From positions 248,001 through 312,000 of the forward strand of contig VXBP01002567.1 in the NCBI GenBank assembly GCA_013400115.1: DNA of 64,000 nucleotides, read 5' to 3'. This document shows positions 33,109 through 45,318 of the stretch, piece by piece. Position 1 is the stretch's first letter; each line of letters begins with the position of its first letter. A program made the translations under genes and the position numbers. The DNA comes from Rhinopomastus cyanomelas (lineage: Eukaryota > Chordata > Aves > Bucerotiformes > Rhinopomastidae). A model generated the notes under the pieces. The model was given only the letters and a program-made list of their open reading frames with translations. It was not told the DNA's origin and searched no databases.

Positions 33109-33312
33109 ATCATAGAATCATTAGGGATTGGAAGGGACCTCGAAAGATCATCCAGTCCAGTCCCCCTGCCACAGCAGGATCACCTAGACCAAGTCACACA
33201 GGAACACATGCAGACGGGTCTTAAACCTCTCCAGTGAAGGAGAGTCCACAACTCCCCTGGGCAGCCCCTTCCAGTGCTCCTTCACTCTCACTGAGAAGAA
33301 GTTCCTTCTAGT
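33109..33312 (-). repeat. CR1 group 1 3' fragment
   Basis: Antisense copy: 'atcatagaatcattagggat', 'ccacagcaggatcacctag', 'cagtgaaggagagtccac', ending at 'agaagttccttctag'. Confidence 0.95.
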
Positions 33313-34985
33313 CCCTGTGCTCTGTCATTTAAACACCTCCTCAGAACTCTACCCAAACACAGCTCCTCTGACCTTGGAGCTACTTGTTGTGCTGAAACTA
33401 TACATCTCCCAAAGGTTTGGGAAAGGCTCTGTTAGGTACAACCCTCCGCTGTGCCTTGGTGTGAATGCTCACAGGATGAGTGACTCTTGGGCCGTGTTGC
33501 AGTGGCTTTGTCAGTTTTCTGGATTACTCTGAGAGACAGTTGCCTTCATAATCAACATTCTGGCTGCATCTTTCCTGTCCCAGGAATGGACGTAGAGACC
33601 AGTTGCGAAGCTGGTCCTGGTGCATCCAGGCCGTTGCCAAGTTACTAGGCTTGAGTGTGAGCCCTTCACCAAACGACGAGAGAGTGATATGAGGGCAAAG
33701 AGGTTGTGTTTGGCTCAACCCACCCAAGTTTTAAGATCTAATTGGAAGGATATTGTCGGACTGTTGCAACATATTGCTTTTCTATATTCCCATATGTGAT
33801 CCTAGCTAGGGGTCATTTGAGAGCAGTCCAAGAGATGACTTCAGCAAGTATCCCAAATAAATTAAGATCAGGCAGTGACAGAAGAATTCTGGCTGTGGTT
33901 GGGCTGTCCTTTGAAAACTAGAGGATATTAACAGGAACCAACAAGAAATTTAGTATCAAGAATCTATTGGGAAAGGAGAAAAACTTCCACATTGCAGCAT
34001 CTTCCACCTCAAAGTCGAGGCTGTGAAATATCTCAGTTGGCCACCACATCACGAGGGATGATTTACTGCATCTGTTTAAAGACAGTTCTGTGATCTCTGG
34101 GGGCTCTGTCCTTCGCTAGCAGAGTTTTGGACTCGGTGACCCAACAGATCTTTTTCCATCTCTTCGCTTTGCGGCTTGCCATATGTAGAGATAAACATCT
34201 TTCTTTCCGATCAGTGATGACAGTCAGACTTTTAGGCATGGAAACATTACTGGGGGGGTGTGGGGGTGTTATGGGGAGGGAAGGTGAGGCCATTTGCTGA
34301 GTGCTGCTGTCTGCAGGGCACAGGATTATTGGAAAATGATAAATAGCTGGGCAGGCAAAGCAGATCTGAAAACTCTGTCGCAGAGCAGAGCTGCCCAACA
34401 TATTGCAGTGACCAAAGGAAATTTACATTGGAAAAACCCTCTTGCCTCCAGGGCTGGATGTTATGAACCTTCAAAGTGGTTCTTGCAAAGAAAAGGGGCT
34501 GGGAATGAAAGGAGTGGAAGCGATCGCCGCGCTGTTTCGACAGAGCAGGGGACGCTGCAGAATCACATGCATCGACTTGTTCGTGCCGTTCTCAGGATGG
34601 GAACAAGGTGGGAGAGATAAAAACAAGGGTGAGCAGCAGCCTGGCATTTGCTGCTTGTTCCCCAGTCCCATGAGAGCAGCAAATGAACTAAGTCAAAGCT
34701 TTTGTCTTCTGGATTTCATCCAAGGATTGTTCCACTGGCCTATGGACTGGGTGTCTTCACTGCAATGACTTGTTTTTCCCTCATCTCGCTTGGCCTTCGG
34801 CGTTCTAAACCATTAAATGGTTTATTCACAGGAATTTGTGTAATGGGCAGATCTTCTGCCAGCGTACGGCAGCGTGGCTCTGTGAGAGATATAGCGCTTG
34901 AAGAGTGGGTCTAAGAACTGAAACAACCTGTGCCTCGAGAAAGTAAGGGTAGAGATCAGATCATCACTGATGGGTGATTACACAC
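33313..34985. other. unique spacer with a G-rich tract
   Basis: No repeat family. Four G runs of three or more lie within 34252-34280 (7, 5, 4 and 3 Gs), a G-quadruplex-type pattern on the plus strand. 34500-34560 is CpG-richer than its surroundings. ORFs on both strands at 34063-34768 overlap and lack motifs. Confidence 0.45.
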
Positions 34986-35102
34986 AATCACTGAACATTA
35001 GGTGCTGGAAGGGACCTCAAAAGATCATCCATCCATCCTGCCACAGCAGGATCACCTAGATCCAGTCACACAGGAACATACCCAGGTGGGTTTTAAAAGT
35101 CT
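34986..35102 (-). repeat. CR1 group 1 3' fragment
   Basis: Antisense tail: 'atcactgaacattaggtgct', then 'ggaagggacctcaaaagatc', then 'ccacagcaggatcacctaga'. Ends at 'gtgggttttaaaagtct'. Confidence 0.92.
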
Positions 35103-36061
35103 TGGAGTAACTTCAGATTGCTGTCCGGTGCTGGGTGTCGCACCCTACCCCTTATGGAGCTGAAGCAGCACCGCTCATTAAGTCTCCCTGTTTCTACCTC
35201 GTTTTACTTCCTTATCCCACAAATCTGCATTTCTCTCCTTGCTTATTAGCAGCATCTTCATACCCCATCATGCACAGTAAGACGGTCTGGTACCTCGAGC
35301 GCTGCTGGCATTGGGTTTTACTAAGTCAGTCCAGACTTCATGCAAAGCTACACAGGTCCAGCTTAATTCAGTGGAGACTTGAGAGCTCATTCCAGCTGGG
35401 ATGCTAAATAACGCTGTTCAGGGGTGTAAGAGTAACTTCAGGGGTGTAAGAGTAACTGAACATCCTTTCATTGCTTGTTACGATCCCAAATGGGGTGGAA
35501 AAGGCATCGCATTCAGTCATCTCCTCTGAATTCAAAGCTTCTGTGAACTGAGTTGTGTTTTGTTTAGTTGGGGATGGAAACCCTGCTTCAGGGCTGGCAG
35601 CACAGGTTCAGCTGCTGCATTGCAGTGTGCTGTGTTGGCTTTTTAGTGTATATTCAGACACACTAGCCATGGGAGGCACCGATTCTGCGTCGCTGTGGTG
35701 CTCTGGCTCGGCTGGCAGGGTCTCACCGGCGAAGCTCTCATAGAAGTGATGTCCTTCGGCAGATCTGTCAAGGAGGAATGAACACGCTCTTGTTGTGCCT
35801 TCTCATCCCTGTGCAGCTGGGTGATGTTGCTTCCATCCGAGCGATACGGGGCTTTGCTGTTACAGGCTGAGTGACAGCTGTAAGGTGGTTGACGTGAGAA
35901 GCGATCAGCACGTCGCGTCTAGGCTTGTTTGTAAATTCCCGTTGGGTGGTGGGGATGTGGGTTGTCTCTGGGAGAGGCTGAGGCTTAGCGGCTGCGTTTG
36001 GTTGTGCCGGGTGATCTCAAGAGCTGATTTGAACTTCAGTGCGCTCCTAAGGCCCTACATG
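35103..36061. other. unique spacer with a 20 bp tandem duplication
   Basis: ttcaggggtgtaagagtaac occurs twice in perfect tandem at 35417-35436 and 35437-35456. Otherwise nothing recognised. Confidence 0.55.
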
Positions 36062-36306
36062 TCACTGAATCACACAACATTAGGGATTGGAAGGGACCTC
36101 AAAAGATCATCCAGTACATCCCACCACCGCAGCAGGATCCCCTGGATCAAGTCACACAGGATGACCCTGGAGGTCCTTTCCAGCCATGATAATTCTATGA
36201 TTCTATGTCCAGGCAGGTTTTAAAGGTCTCCAGAGAAGGAGACTCCACAACGCCCCTGGGCAGCCCCTTCCAGTGCTCTGTCACCCTCATTGTTAAGAAG
36301 TTCCTT
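36062..36306 (-). repeat. CR1 group 1 3' fragment, interrupted
   Basis: Antisense copy from 'tcactgaatcacacaacatt' to gtcacacagg at 36160. It resumes at 36208 (tccaggcaggttttaaaggt) and ends 'taagaagttccttgc'. A sense group 2 tail lies between. Confidence 0.93.
36161..36207 (+). repeat. CR1 group 2 tail nested in group 1 CR1
   Basis: Forty-seven bp of sense group 2 tail: atgaccctggaggtcctttc, 'cagccatgataattctatg', one more octamer. It replaces the 'aacaca' expected in the host. Confidence 0.92.
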
Positions 36307-37970
36307 GCTGTTCTCTTTCTAGAGACTCAGCTTGGCCTCGGCCTCTCTTTAAATTCCAAGTGGCATCATTTCTGTCTCATGAAAATCCCCAACCACGTTA
36401 TCCACCCAGGGCTGGTTTTGTAGCAACATCTCAAGAGCTGATGGGACAATTTGGGCACCACCAGGCACACACCTCCATGGTGGTCTCCATGGAGGGGTAG
36501 TTCGTGTGCCTTCAAGTGTGCTGAAAGCACAGGCTAAGCCTGTCTGTTTAAGGAACTGATTTGGTTGTTCCAGAACTGACACCCAGCGGTCACCTCCTGA
36601 GGCAGTCAACTGGATCTGGAGCCTGGCTTCAGACACAGCAGTGTCAGCCTGTCCACTCCATCAGCAAAACCTTGCTCCAACAGTTGCTTAAGCATTTTAT
36701 AACCTGTGGACAAGGCATTGATGTCTTTAAAGTAATTATTAGATAAATTCAAAACAGGGAAAGGAAACCAGGCTGGTAGCCATGCTGGGTGTTTGCGATA
36801 GCCAGGCTGCTACTCTAAAAACACTGGTGTGTTGTGTGGGGTTTTGATGTTTGATTCCCAACATGTGGCTCACACTTGCATGGGGGACATGCCTTGCTTT
36901 GAGCAGTATCTCCACTGGGTGCTCACAAGAGCCATAGGAATTGCTGTTACCAGGTCAGGCTGCTGGTTCATTCAGCCCTGTCTGCCGTTCCAGCCGGTGG
37001 CCAGAACCAGATGCTGCTTCAACAGGAAGTTTGTGTGCTCTTGGAAAGGGTGGTTATCAGATAACTTGGTGTTAAGGGAGGCTTCTTTCTTCCCAGTGCA
37101 AACCAGCTTGTGCCTTGCAGCATGATGCTGGGATCTGGGTGTAGTACAAAGCAGTTTTTCTGGGATCTGTAGGGAATCTGGTTTAAACCTGCTCAGATGG
37201 AGCCTTAAAGGAGATGGGGGAGCCGTGGATTTTGTGTTGTGGCACAGAGGACTCTTGGGATTATTTTATTCCTTCAGTACTTCTCGACCAATGTTTTCCA
37301 TCCTACTGACAACTGAGCTTTGCGCTGACCACACACTTCCACCAAATAAACAAACAAAACACACAGCTTCTTCTTGCTCTATAATTTCTGACCTGAGATG
37401 ACACAAGCGTCGACTGGATCTGGTTACGCTGCTGCAGTCTTCCCGAAGATGCTGGTCAGCTGCCAGCGTGTTCAGCTCCTTCGGTCGTGCCTGCTGCAGG
37501 CGCTGGCAGCCGGGCGCACGCTGCAGGCATCGTCTCTCTACCACCACAGGGTACCCCTGGCTGCATCCTGCTGCTGGAGGCTTAGCAGAACGTACCCTTT
37601 GCTGTTCTGCCTTGTGCACCCTGATGGTTTTTAGTTGGGAGCCCTACCAGGAATTCTCCAGGCAGTGTGTTTGAGCTTGAGAAGTGTGTTTCTGGTCTCC
37701 TGCTAGTGAAAATCACAGACTAAGTGGTTTTTGTCAGGCTTTGGCTACCAATAGGTGAGGTGGCTCAGAGGATTGTAAGCAAATAGAAGACAACTCGTGA
37801 ACAGGGTGGTAGGAGGAACCCTGCACCTGGTGATGCTCTGTTGTCCTCTCAGTGACTGGGATGTGACAGCTTTCTCACTGTGATTTTTGATGTGAAAACA
37901 GTAGAGCACATAGAAATAAGAGGCTGGTCCAGTCGGGTCACAGTTGAGCTGCCACCTACTCATCTGCTTC
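36307..37970. other. unique spacer
   Basis: No repeat family. 37430-37530 is GC-rich with repeated gctgcagg words. ORFs in several frames, 37266-37674, reflect that composition. Confidence 0.4.
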
Positions 37971-38139
37971 TGGAAGAGGCTGCCCAGGGGATTGTGGAGT
38001 CTCCATCTCTGGAGACATTTAAAAGCCACCTGGATGTGTTCCTGTGTGACTTGGTCTAGGTGATCCTGCTGTGGCAGGGGGATTGGACTAGATGATCTTT
38101 CAAAGTCCCTTCCAATCCCTAATGTTCTGTGTTCTCTGA
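37971..38139 (+). repeat. CR1 group 1 3' fragment
   Basis: Sense copy starting 'tggaagaggctgcccagggg', through 'cctgtgtgacttggtctagg', to 'ccctaatgttctgtg'. Confidence 0.94.
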
Positions 38140-38767
38140 TGTTGTGGTCAACAGCTAGACAACCTGACAGTGCTTTGCTTCCCTTCTTTCCCCCTCTTGC
38201 CCATAATCCTTTAATACTTCTAGCCCCAGCTGAACTGTTTCTCAAACCCTGAATCCTACTCGTCCCAGGACATGGAGACATGCAAACGTTTTCATATCAG
38301 ATTAAAAAGTCACTGACCACAAAAACTTGGAAACTACCTCTTGGTTCTCCCTTTTTTTCGACTCTGCAGAACCTTTATCTGTGTTTCAGTTATTAATAGT
38401 CTGGTTTGCTTTTCTCGTTACTTAAGGCCTTGTATAAATCTACTAATAATTTACAAGAGGTTTTGCGTGTCTGTGTTTTAATTCCACTGGCTTCTGTCTC
38501 AGCCGATGGGGTGGACTGGTTTGGTTTCCCTAATGTATAACCAGACAGAGACAGTAAGGGAATGCGGTTTGCTCAGACATGTAGCTTCTTTCTAGGCATC
38601 TGATTCATCGTCTGTGAGAAAGGCTGCAGCTGGACAGCAGGAACTTTGCAGGAAGGGGGATGAAGCACTTTCTTTGCTCTTTTATTCTCCGCGATACCTC
38701 CCCTTATCTTCCAGCCTTTGCAAAAGTCTTCAGAACATTAATATGAGCAAGCTCAGTGGGACTACAG
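38140..38767. other. unique spacer
   Basis: Nothing recognised. Confidence 0.4.
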
Positions 38768-38846
38768 GATCCTGCTCTGGCAGGGAGGTTGGACTAGACG
38801 GTCTTTCAAGGTCCCTTCCAATCCCTGATGTTGTGTGATTCTGTGA
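38768..38846 (+). repeat. CR1 group 1 tail fragment
   Basis: Sense tail: 'gatcctgctctggcaggga', then 'ggttggactagacggtctt', ending 'ttgtgtgattctgtgac'. Confidence 0.92.
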
Positions 38847-39087
38847 CAGACTAAAAGAATCCAGCTTGACTGCAAGTGAGCTGAAAAATCTTATCTCAAG
38901 ATGTCTCACAGCCCTTATGTAAGCTTGTATGGAAGCAGACATGTACTGACTGTCAGCAGTGGCCAGTCTTCTAGTAGTCTAATGTAAAATACAGAGCAGT
39001 AGCTGATGAAGGACATATAAGTGTTTAACTTGGTGCCTAAAAATGAGGAGAAAAGATTCAGCTTTTGCAGCTCCTGATTTTCTAAGG

Positions 39088-39492
39088 GAAATCTCTCTGC
39101 TGAGGAAAGGCTGAGACAGCTGGGTCTCTTGAGCTTAGAGAAAAGGAGACTGAGGGGTGACCTCATTAATATTGATGAGTATGTGAAGGGTGGGTGTCAG
39201 GAGGATATAGCCAGGCTCTGCTCAGGGGCATCTAATGATAGGGCACTGGGTGTGAGCTGGAGCAGAGGAGGTTCTGCATCAGTATAAGCAAGAGCTTCTT
39301 CACAGTGAGGATGACGGAGCTGGAAGGGGCTGCCCAGCGTGGGTTGTGGAGTCTCCTTCTCTGGAGATGTTTAAAACCCACCTGGACATGTTCCTGTGTG
39401 ACTTGGTCTAGGTGATCCTGGTGTGGCAGTGGGATTGTACTGGATGGTCTTTTGAGGTCCCTTCCAATCCCTAATATTCTGTGATGCTGTGA
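39088..39492 (+). repeat. CR1 group 1 3' copy
   Basis: Sense copy from the ORF2 C-terminus ('ctgctgaggaaaggctgaga', 'aaaaggagactgaggggtga') to 'ccctaatattctgtgatgc'. Short deletions break the frame. Confidence 0.95.
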
Positions 39493-41639
39493 AGTCTGAG
39501 TTTTGTCTCTTTGTTTGGCTGTCAGTTTGCTTTTGTTTGGATGCCCTCAACCTTAAGAAGCCTGTCTCTGGCTACTGAACTGAAGTCTTTTGCCCTGCGA
39601 CTAGATACCAGTCCAGCAGCAGCTCTGAATTAAACCCCCAAGCTCTCAGAGCCAGTGTTGATACAGCACTGCCTGTGGAAAAAGAACCCTTCTGTAGGCT
39701 TTAAAGTGGGATTATTTAAACCAACTGTGTGCGTGGGTGTGCTCACACAAAAACATCCTTATGGACTCACGTTGGAGAGAAGAATATTATGGGCCTTCAG
39801 CAAATTTTTCTCAAACTGGAAATGAGACGTGACTGAAATAGTAAGGATAATTAACTAGAGGAGCAGTTTACCAAGGGAAGTGATAAATCCATCATCACTC
39901 ACATTCGAACTCTTTTTAGAAGAAGGCTGTAGGTCAGCCTTAAGGTACCATTCAACACCGTGTTTACTAGTGTAGAAAGGGAAGCACGACCATCCTCCAC
40001 TGGAGATGGGACTCTGTAGCCTGTTTGACGTGAGTGGTTGCCGCAGGTCTTCGTAGAGCTCCTTTGGGCTTGCAACTTTTCCTCCACCTCTGATTTTAAA
40101 GAGCTAATGTTGTTAGCAAAAGGGAGAAAACAGACAGAAGCTGTCTGTGGAGGCTGGTTTATGTGTGCGTTCTGCCTTCCTTTGGACTCTCCACCCCAAT
40201 CAGTTGGGCACACTGAGGTCAGTGCTGACTGGTCCTTGAGTGCCTGCTGTAGAGGGAATTACTTCAGGACGATAACACGTAGCAGCAGCTGTGGAAGGAG
40301 AGGGTACCTCTGATGATGACTCTGTGTACAGTGAAATCCAGCCAGCTTTAGCTTCTGTATAGACAGACATATATCTTACTGGTATCTTACAGAAGGAGTT
40401 AGCTTTCCTACAGACCAAACTGGTCTTTAACCAGTATGGATCCAGTATGTAAGTTGTGTAGCCATGAACACAAGGTTTTCTTTGTGCTTTATTCCCTTAC
40501 AGTGACCTTGTGGTCTGCTCCATTTCTTTAAGGTTTTGACTGTTCTTGCAGGAATCTGTTGCTGCTTCTGACTTTTCGTATTGGAGTGCAAAACGAAGTG
40601 TCTGTAGAATCTATTTGGAATGATGGAGAGGGGCCACCTTAGAGATGTTTGAGATTCCTTAGGCAAGGTTGGGAGCTGAAATCAATTCTGTGTGTTTCTG
40701 GTTCTGGTGAAAATACCTGTCTGGTGGTGTCTGAGTATCCCTCCCTCTCCTGTGGGAGGCTGAGTTTGATCATCTTTGGTAAAACAGACCTTGGATCTGT
40801 TGTTTGTGCTGAGGACAGCCCAGGATGTGGCCCTTCTTCAAGCCCAGGGCAGGTGGAAAGGTAATTAACTTCCTTCCCAACCCTCCCTTTTCTTTGGGTC
40901 TACCCTACAGCTCAGGCATTTGTTTGGTGGTTTCAACGGGTGGTCACACAGTGCGAGACAGCCAGGTATAAGGCAGAATTATGCTAGTTGCTTTCTGGAT
41001 TCCTTAGAAAATGCTTCCTCACCCTTGTTAAACATCTAAAAATGCTCTTCATCTTCTTGATGAAGATTCCCCCCCCTTGTTGTTTTCATAACAGCAGAGC
41101 TTAGCTTTGCTTCCTACATCCCTTTGCAAGTAAAATGCTCTTAATAAGCGATAGTGCCAAGTAGAGCCTGGCAGGGTGTTGTTGGTAACAAACACTGTTG
41201 TGTCACAAACTGAATAATTTGGGAGAAAATACATGACTCTAAAGAGCTTCCTTCAGCCTGGAAGGGTAGGGATAGGGTTTATCCTTCTGGCCTGAGACCT
41301 TCAGGAATGTTGCATGCTTGACCATCTTGGTCTTTGTTCAAAGTAATGTTCTAAAGTGATCTGTGAGTTTTGAAGACCAGGAGCCATGTGATTGCTGAGG
41401 CTGGAGTTCCTTTGCAATGTCTCCAGTCAGGCTCCCCAGATAAATGACTCCTGGAAAAGAGCCCTGGTTCTTTGACAGTAACACGTCTGCATCATGTTTT
41501 ATCTAAGATTTAGAAGCATTTACTTTGTGAGGAAGGCAGAGGGTGTTCTCAGCATGGGAAGGGACAAGGATGTGGAATAATTCTGCTGGCTCCAGTACTT
41601 AATGTTTATATTGAGAAGGTTGGTCTTTTTTGCTGGTGT
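39493..41639. other. long unique spacer, possible very old CR1 trace
   Basis: 39855-39920 ('gaggagcagtttaccaaggg', 'atccatcatcactcac') vaguely follows the CR1 'lpreVVdSPSL' coding block and may be an ancient copy. Beyond that nothing is recognised in about 2 kb. Confidence 0.35.
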
Positions 41640-41783
41640 CACAGAACATCAGGGATCGGAAGGGACCTCGAAAGATCAACCAGTCCAATCCCCCTGCAAC
41701 AGCAGGATCACCTAGGTCAAGTTGCACAGAAACATATCCAGGCGGGTTTTAGATGTCTCCAGAGAAGAAGACACCACAACCCC
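41640..41783 (-). repeat. CR1 group 1 3' fragment
   Basis: Antisense copy from 'cacagaacatcagggatcgg' via 'gcaacagcaggatcaccta' to 'agaagaagacaccacaacc'. Confidence 0.93.
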
Positions 41784-42407
41784 TGGAAATGTCTTTGACA
41801 TTTTCAGCTTTGCAAGAATGTGATGAGGGAACATGAGTGTTTTGGCTTCCAAAGAGGATGAATTCATACAAACATGGTGGAAATGCCTTGTCCTGCTTAA
41901 AAGGCAACGGGACAAATATTGGTGCTTTCAAGTCATCCTCTTTCTGGGGTTCAGCATCCCTTCCAGCACCTTGACCTTTCTGCTTGGTACAGCTCAGTCC
42001 CTCCACTTGGTTTGCTCCTCTGCTCAGGCTAAGAACACACTGTAAGCCTCATCATTCACTACAGATCTGTAATTAAGGTCTTGTATATGTTCAGCTAGAT
42101 CACAGGCAGCAGGGGCAAGAGATGTCATCGGTCATAATTTCCATAATATAGAGATATTTATTTTTTTGGTTATACCATAAATTCTTATTCTTGCTCTGTG
42201 ACTTGGCAGGAATGATCCTTTTGAAAGTAGGCCACCATGTCCTTTCCTACAGTCATTAAAAGTGGGCTGCTAGGACAGCCCCAGACTGCCAAGACCTCTA
42301 TTTCTGGTTTCCTTTCGCAGTGTGAGGACAAAGTTTCCTTCAGATACAGCTCTAGCCAGGAAACTCATCTGATGGATTACAGCATATAATTTTAGGTAAG
42401 AAGAATT
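41784..42407. other. unique spacer
   Basis: Nothing recognised. Confidence 0.4.
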
Positions 42408-42452
42408 GGGGGGGGGGGGNNNNNNNNNNNNNNNNNNNNNNGGGGGGGGGGG
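42408..42452. other. assembly gap inside a poly-G tract
   Basis: Twelve Gs (42408-42419), 22 Ns (42420-42441), then eleven Gs (42442-42452). The gap most likely represents an unsequenced G homopolymer or G-rich microsatellite. Confidence 0.95.
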
Positions 42453-42466
42453 AAAGATCAGCTATA

Positions 42467-42582
42467 ATCACAGAATCATTAGGGATTGGAGGGGACCTCA
42501 AAAGATCATCCAGTCCAATCCCCCTGCCACAGCAGCATCTCCTAGATCAAGTCACACAGGAACACATCCAGGCGGGTCTTGA
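42467..42582 (-). repeat. CR1 group 1 3' fragment
   Basis: Antisense tail 15 bp after the poly-G gap: 'atcacagaatcattagggat', 'ccacagcagcatctccta', ending 'catccaggcgggtcttgag'. Confidence 0.94.
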
Positions 42583-43073
42583 GGTCCCTGTAATAGTGCA
42601 GGTGCCAGGAGCAATTGCTCTGCAGTTAATGCTGCAAAACTTCTCCTATTATGACACTGGGTTTGGTGCTTTAGGACCTTTGGAAAAAACTGCCTATTTG
42701 GCTAAAATTGCTGTCAAAAGTTTGGTCTTTCCAAAATATTGAGCAAAGTCATTCCAACAATTTCTTTTCAATTATGAGACAGAAAAAAACCATCCAAAGG
42801 ATGAAGCTGCAGCACACAAACACAACCCAGTGCTTTCCAAGAGGAGCACAATTTACACTGCACACTGCCTCTTCTGTGTGTGGATTGTGTTCTACTTCCT
42901 AATTTCTTTTAAGGAATGGATATATCTCTCTACATCTCATCTGTGTTGAAGTTATGCCCCATTTACGCCCTTAATGATCTCTCGTTGTGCAGTCTGTGCT
43001 GCTGAGAGGATTACTCCTTCCAAGCTGATGCTGGAAGATATTTCCAAAGGAGTTTCTAATCACAAGTCTACAT
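42583..43073. other. unique spacer
   Basis: Nothing recognised. Confidence 0.4.
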
Positions 43074-43421
43074 GACATTGACCTCAGTAATGTCTATAAA
43101 CATGTGGAAGGGTGGGTGTCAGGAGGATGGCGCATGGCTCTTCTCAGTGTCATCTAGTGATAGGACGAGGGGCAACGGGTGTGAGCTGGAACAGAGGAGG
43201 TTCCACATCAAGATGAGAAGGAACTTCTTCCCAGTGAGGGTGACAGAGCACTGGAACAGGCTGCCCAGGGGGGTTGTGGAGTCTCCTTCACTGGAGATGT
43301 TTAAAGCCTGCCTAGATATGTTCCTGTCTGACGGGATCTAGGTGATCCTGCTGTAGCAGGGGCATTGGACTAGATGATCCTTTGAGGTCCCTTCCAATCC
43401 CTAATGCTCTGTGACTCTGTG
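43074..43421 (+). repeat. CR1 group 1 3' copy with readable ORF2 C-terminus
   Basis: Sense copy. The 43072-43341 frame reads GCQEDGAWLFSVSSSDRTRG, NGCELEQRRFHIKMRRNFF and VRVTEHWNRLPRGVVESPSL without a stop until the normal end. About 350 bp, 5' truncated. Confidence 0.95.
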
Positions 43422-44920
43422 AGTGTGTGCCCCATGCTCTCTCCACTCGTGCTAATCAGACTCAGGGCTCCAGTGGGTACAAATCAGTCTCAAAAACAGT
43501 GTGGTGGCTCTTGTTTACACTCTTCCTAATTGCCTTTTTGTGGAATTTAGATCAGAACAGGTTGTAGAAATGTCAATACAGCCCCAGCTAGGGGTATCTG
43601 GAGTGGTGACACACATTGGGTTTCACCTCTTGCACAACACGAGGAGCCACCCTTACTCCTAGCTGTAGGCTCGCTCCTCTTTCTGGAAGATGACTGTATG
43701 GCTGCCTTTGCCTGCTTCCCAGGCAGCAGGGCTTATGCTGAGGCTTTTTTGTTCCATGGCTTGGGTACAATTAAAATGTTTTTATACCAGTAAAACGTTG
43801 TCATTACAGAGCATCTCTGATAATGGCCAAAACTGAGGGCATGGCTGGGTTTCCATAAAGACCGCATGTGATGCAGTCATCTGGAAGCCTGATTTGGCTC
43901 TTGAATGACATTAACTTCTTCACTTTGTCAGTCCCTCACAGTGACCCACCAGGCAGGTCCTGAGCACTGACACGTAATTCAAGCAGCGGTAGCGGTGACC
44001 CTCAGTGTGTTGTGTTGTGCAACACTGGTGAACTTTTCTACTACCATGAATAAACAGTGTTGGGGCTGATTTGATTTGCACTGTTCAGCTGGAGTGAGGA
44101 TGATGTGTTTGAAGAGGGATTTTAGTTGGTTTATAAGTGGAGGGGCTGCCAAGAGGGTGATGCTATCCTTCTCCCTGTGCATGTTTCTCATTGAGACATA
44201 GACACATATCAGGACATAAGACAGATCAGGATGCACAGAGACCCAGCTCCCTCCACAGGCTGGGGACATTCACAGTAAGCCAGGTGTCTCCAGGGGTTGC
44301 TCAACCAGGGCTGCACTTCAGAAGAAAAGGTAGTGAGGAGGAGAAAGGTGTCCTGAGTAGCTGAAAGGAGGTCATCGACAAGTGGCTGAGCATCACTTCA
44401 CTCACAACTTGCAGTCTCATAAACATTCAGCAAACAGCAGGGCAGGGATTCGTGCAGGTTCTGGCACTGCTGGTTGCTGTGTGAATTACTACAGGTTATA
44501 AGCAGGGCCAGCTTGTTTGCAGAGAAGCAGGAGCCAACCCACAAAGGGCTGCTTTTGAGTTTTGGACGCTGAACAAAGCTTTAAGCTCCAGGAGGACCTG
44601 TATTTTTGCTTTTCCCTGCCCTTCTCTAAACACCTTCCTCCATTTATTTATTTTTTCCTTTAATTTGCTTCTGTCTCCCTTTACATTCTGTGATCTCTAA
44701 TGGCTCAAACATGCCTGGGCTCTGGTCCAGGCTCCTGGCATGTGATGCCAGCCTTTGCTGGTTTGATCTGACTGCCCAGGCCCTGGCTGGCTTTTTGAAC
44801 AGCCAGTAGTGAGGAGGAGCAAGTCTTTTTCTAAATCAGAGACCTATCCTGTTATGGGAGCTGCACTAAGAAGCCAGCCTGGGTGTAAAACCTGGTGAGG
44901 AAAAAGAGGAAAGAGAGTGG
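43422..44920. other. unique spacer
   Basis: About 1.5 kb without recognised repeats or exons. Confidence 0.4.
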
Positions 44921-45147
44921 ATTTAGAGTAGATCTCAAGAAGAAATTCCTCACTCTGGCAGTGCTGAGACCCTGGACCAGGCTGCCCAAGGAAGTTGTGG
45001 CTGCTCCATCACTGGGTGTGTTCAAGGCCAGGTAGGATGGGGCTTTGAGCAAGATGTTCTGGTGAGAGGTGTCTCTGCCTGTGGCAGGAGTGTTGGAACT
45101 AGAGGATCTGAAGTCCCTTCCAACCTAAGCTGTTCTGTGATTCTAGA
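44921..45147 (+). repeat. CR1 old 3' fragment (X-like)
   Basis: Sense copy with 'ctcaagaagaaattcctcac', 'gaccaggctgcccaaggaag', 'caaggccaggtaggatgggg' and the end 'agtcccttccaacctaagct'. The 'tgagcaagatgttctggtg' 3' UTR differs from all group 1 copies. Confidence 0.88.
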
Positions 45148-45212
45148 ATGCTTTTGATAGATCAGGTTTTGGTAACAAAATATAACCAGTGGAGGAACTG
45201 ATTTATGAGTCA

Positions 45213-45318
45213 TTGGGCATCGGAACAGGGAGGTGGTGGAGTCGCCTTCCCTGGAGATACTCATCAAATGAGTAGCCTAGAGCATTTGAGGCCATGCTCC
45301 AGGGCTTGGGGCAAATTA
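45213..45318 (+). repeat. CR1 group 2-like internal fragment
   Basis: 'tcggaacagggaggtggtgg', 'agtcgccttccctggagata' and 'gagcatttgaggccatgctc' follow the order in 11120-11210. The tail is missing. Confidence 0.7.
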
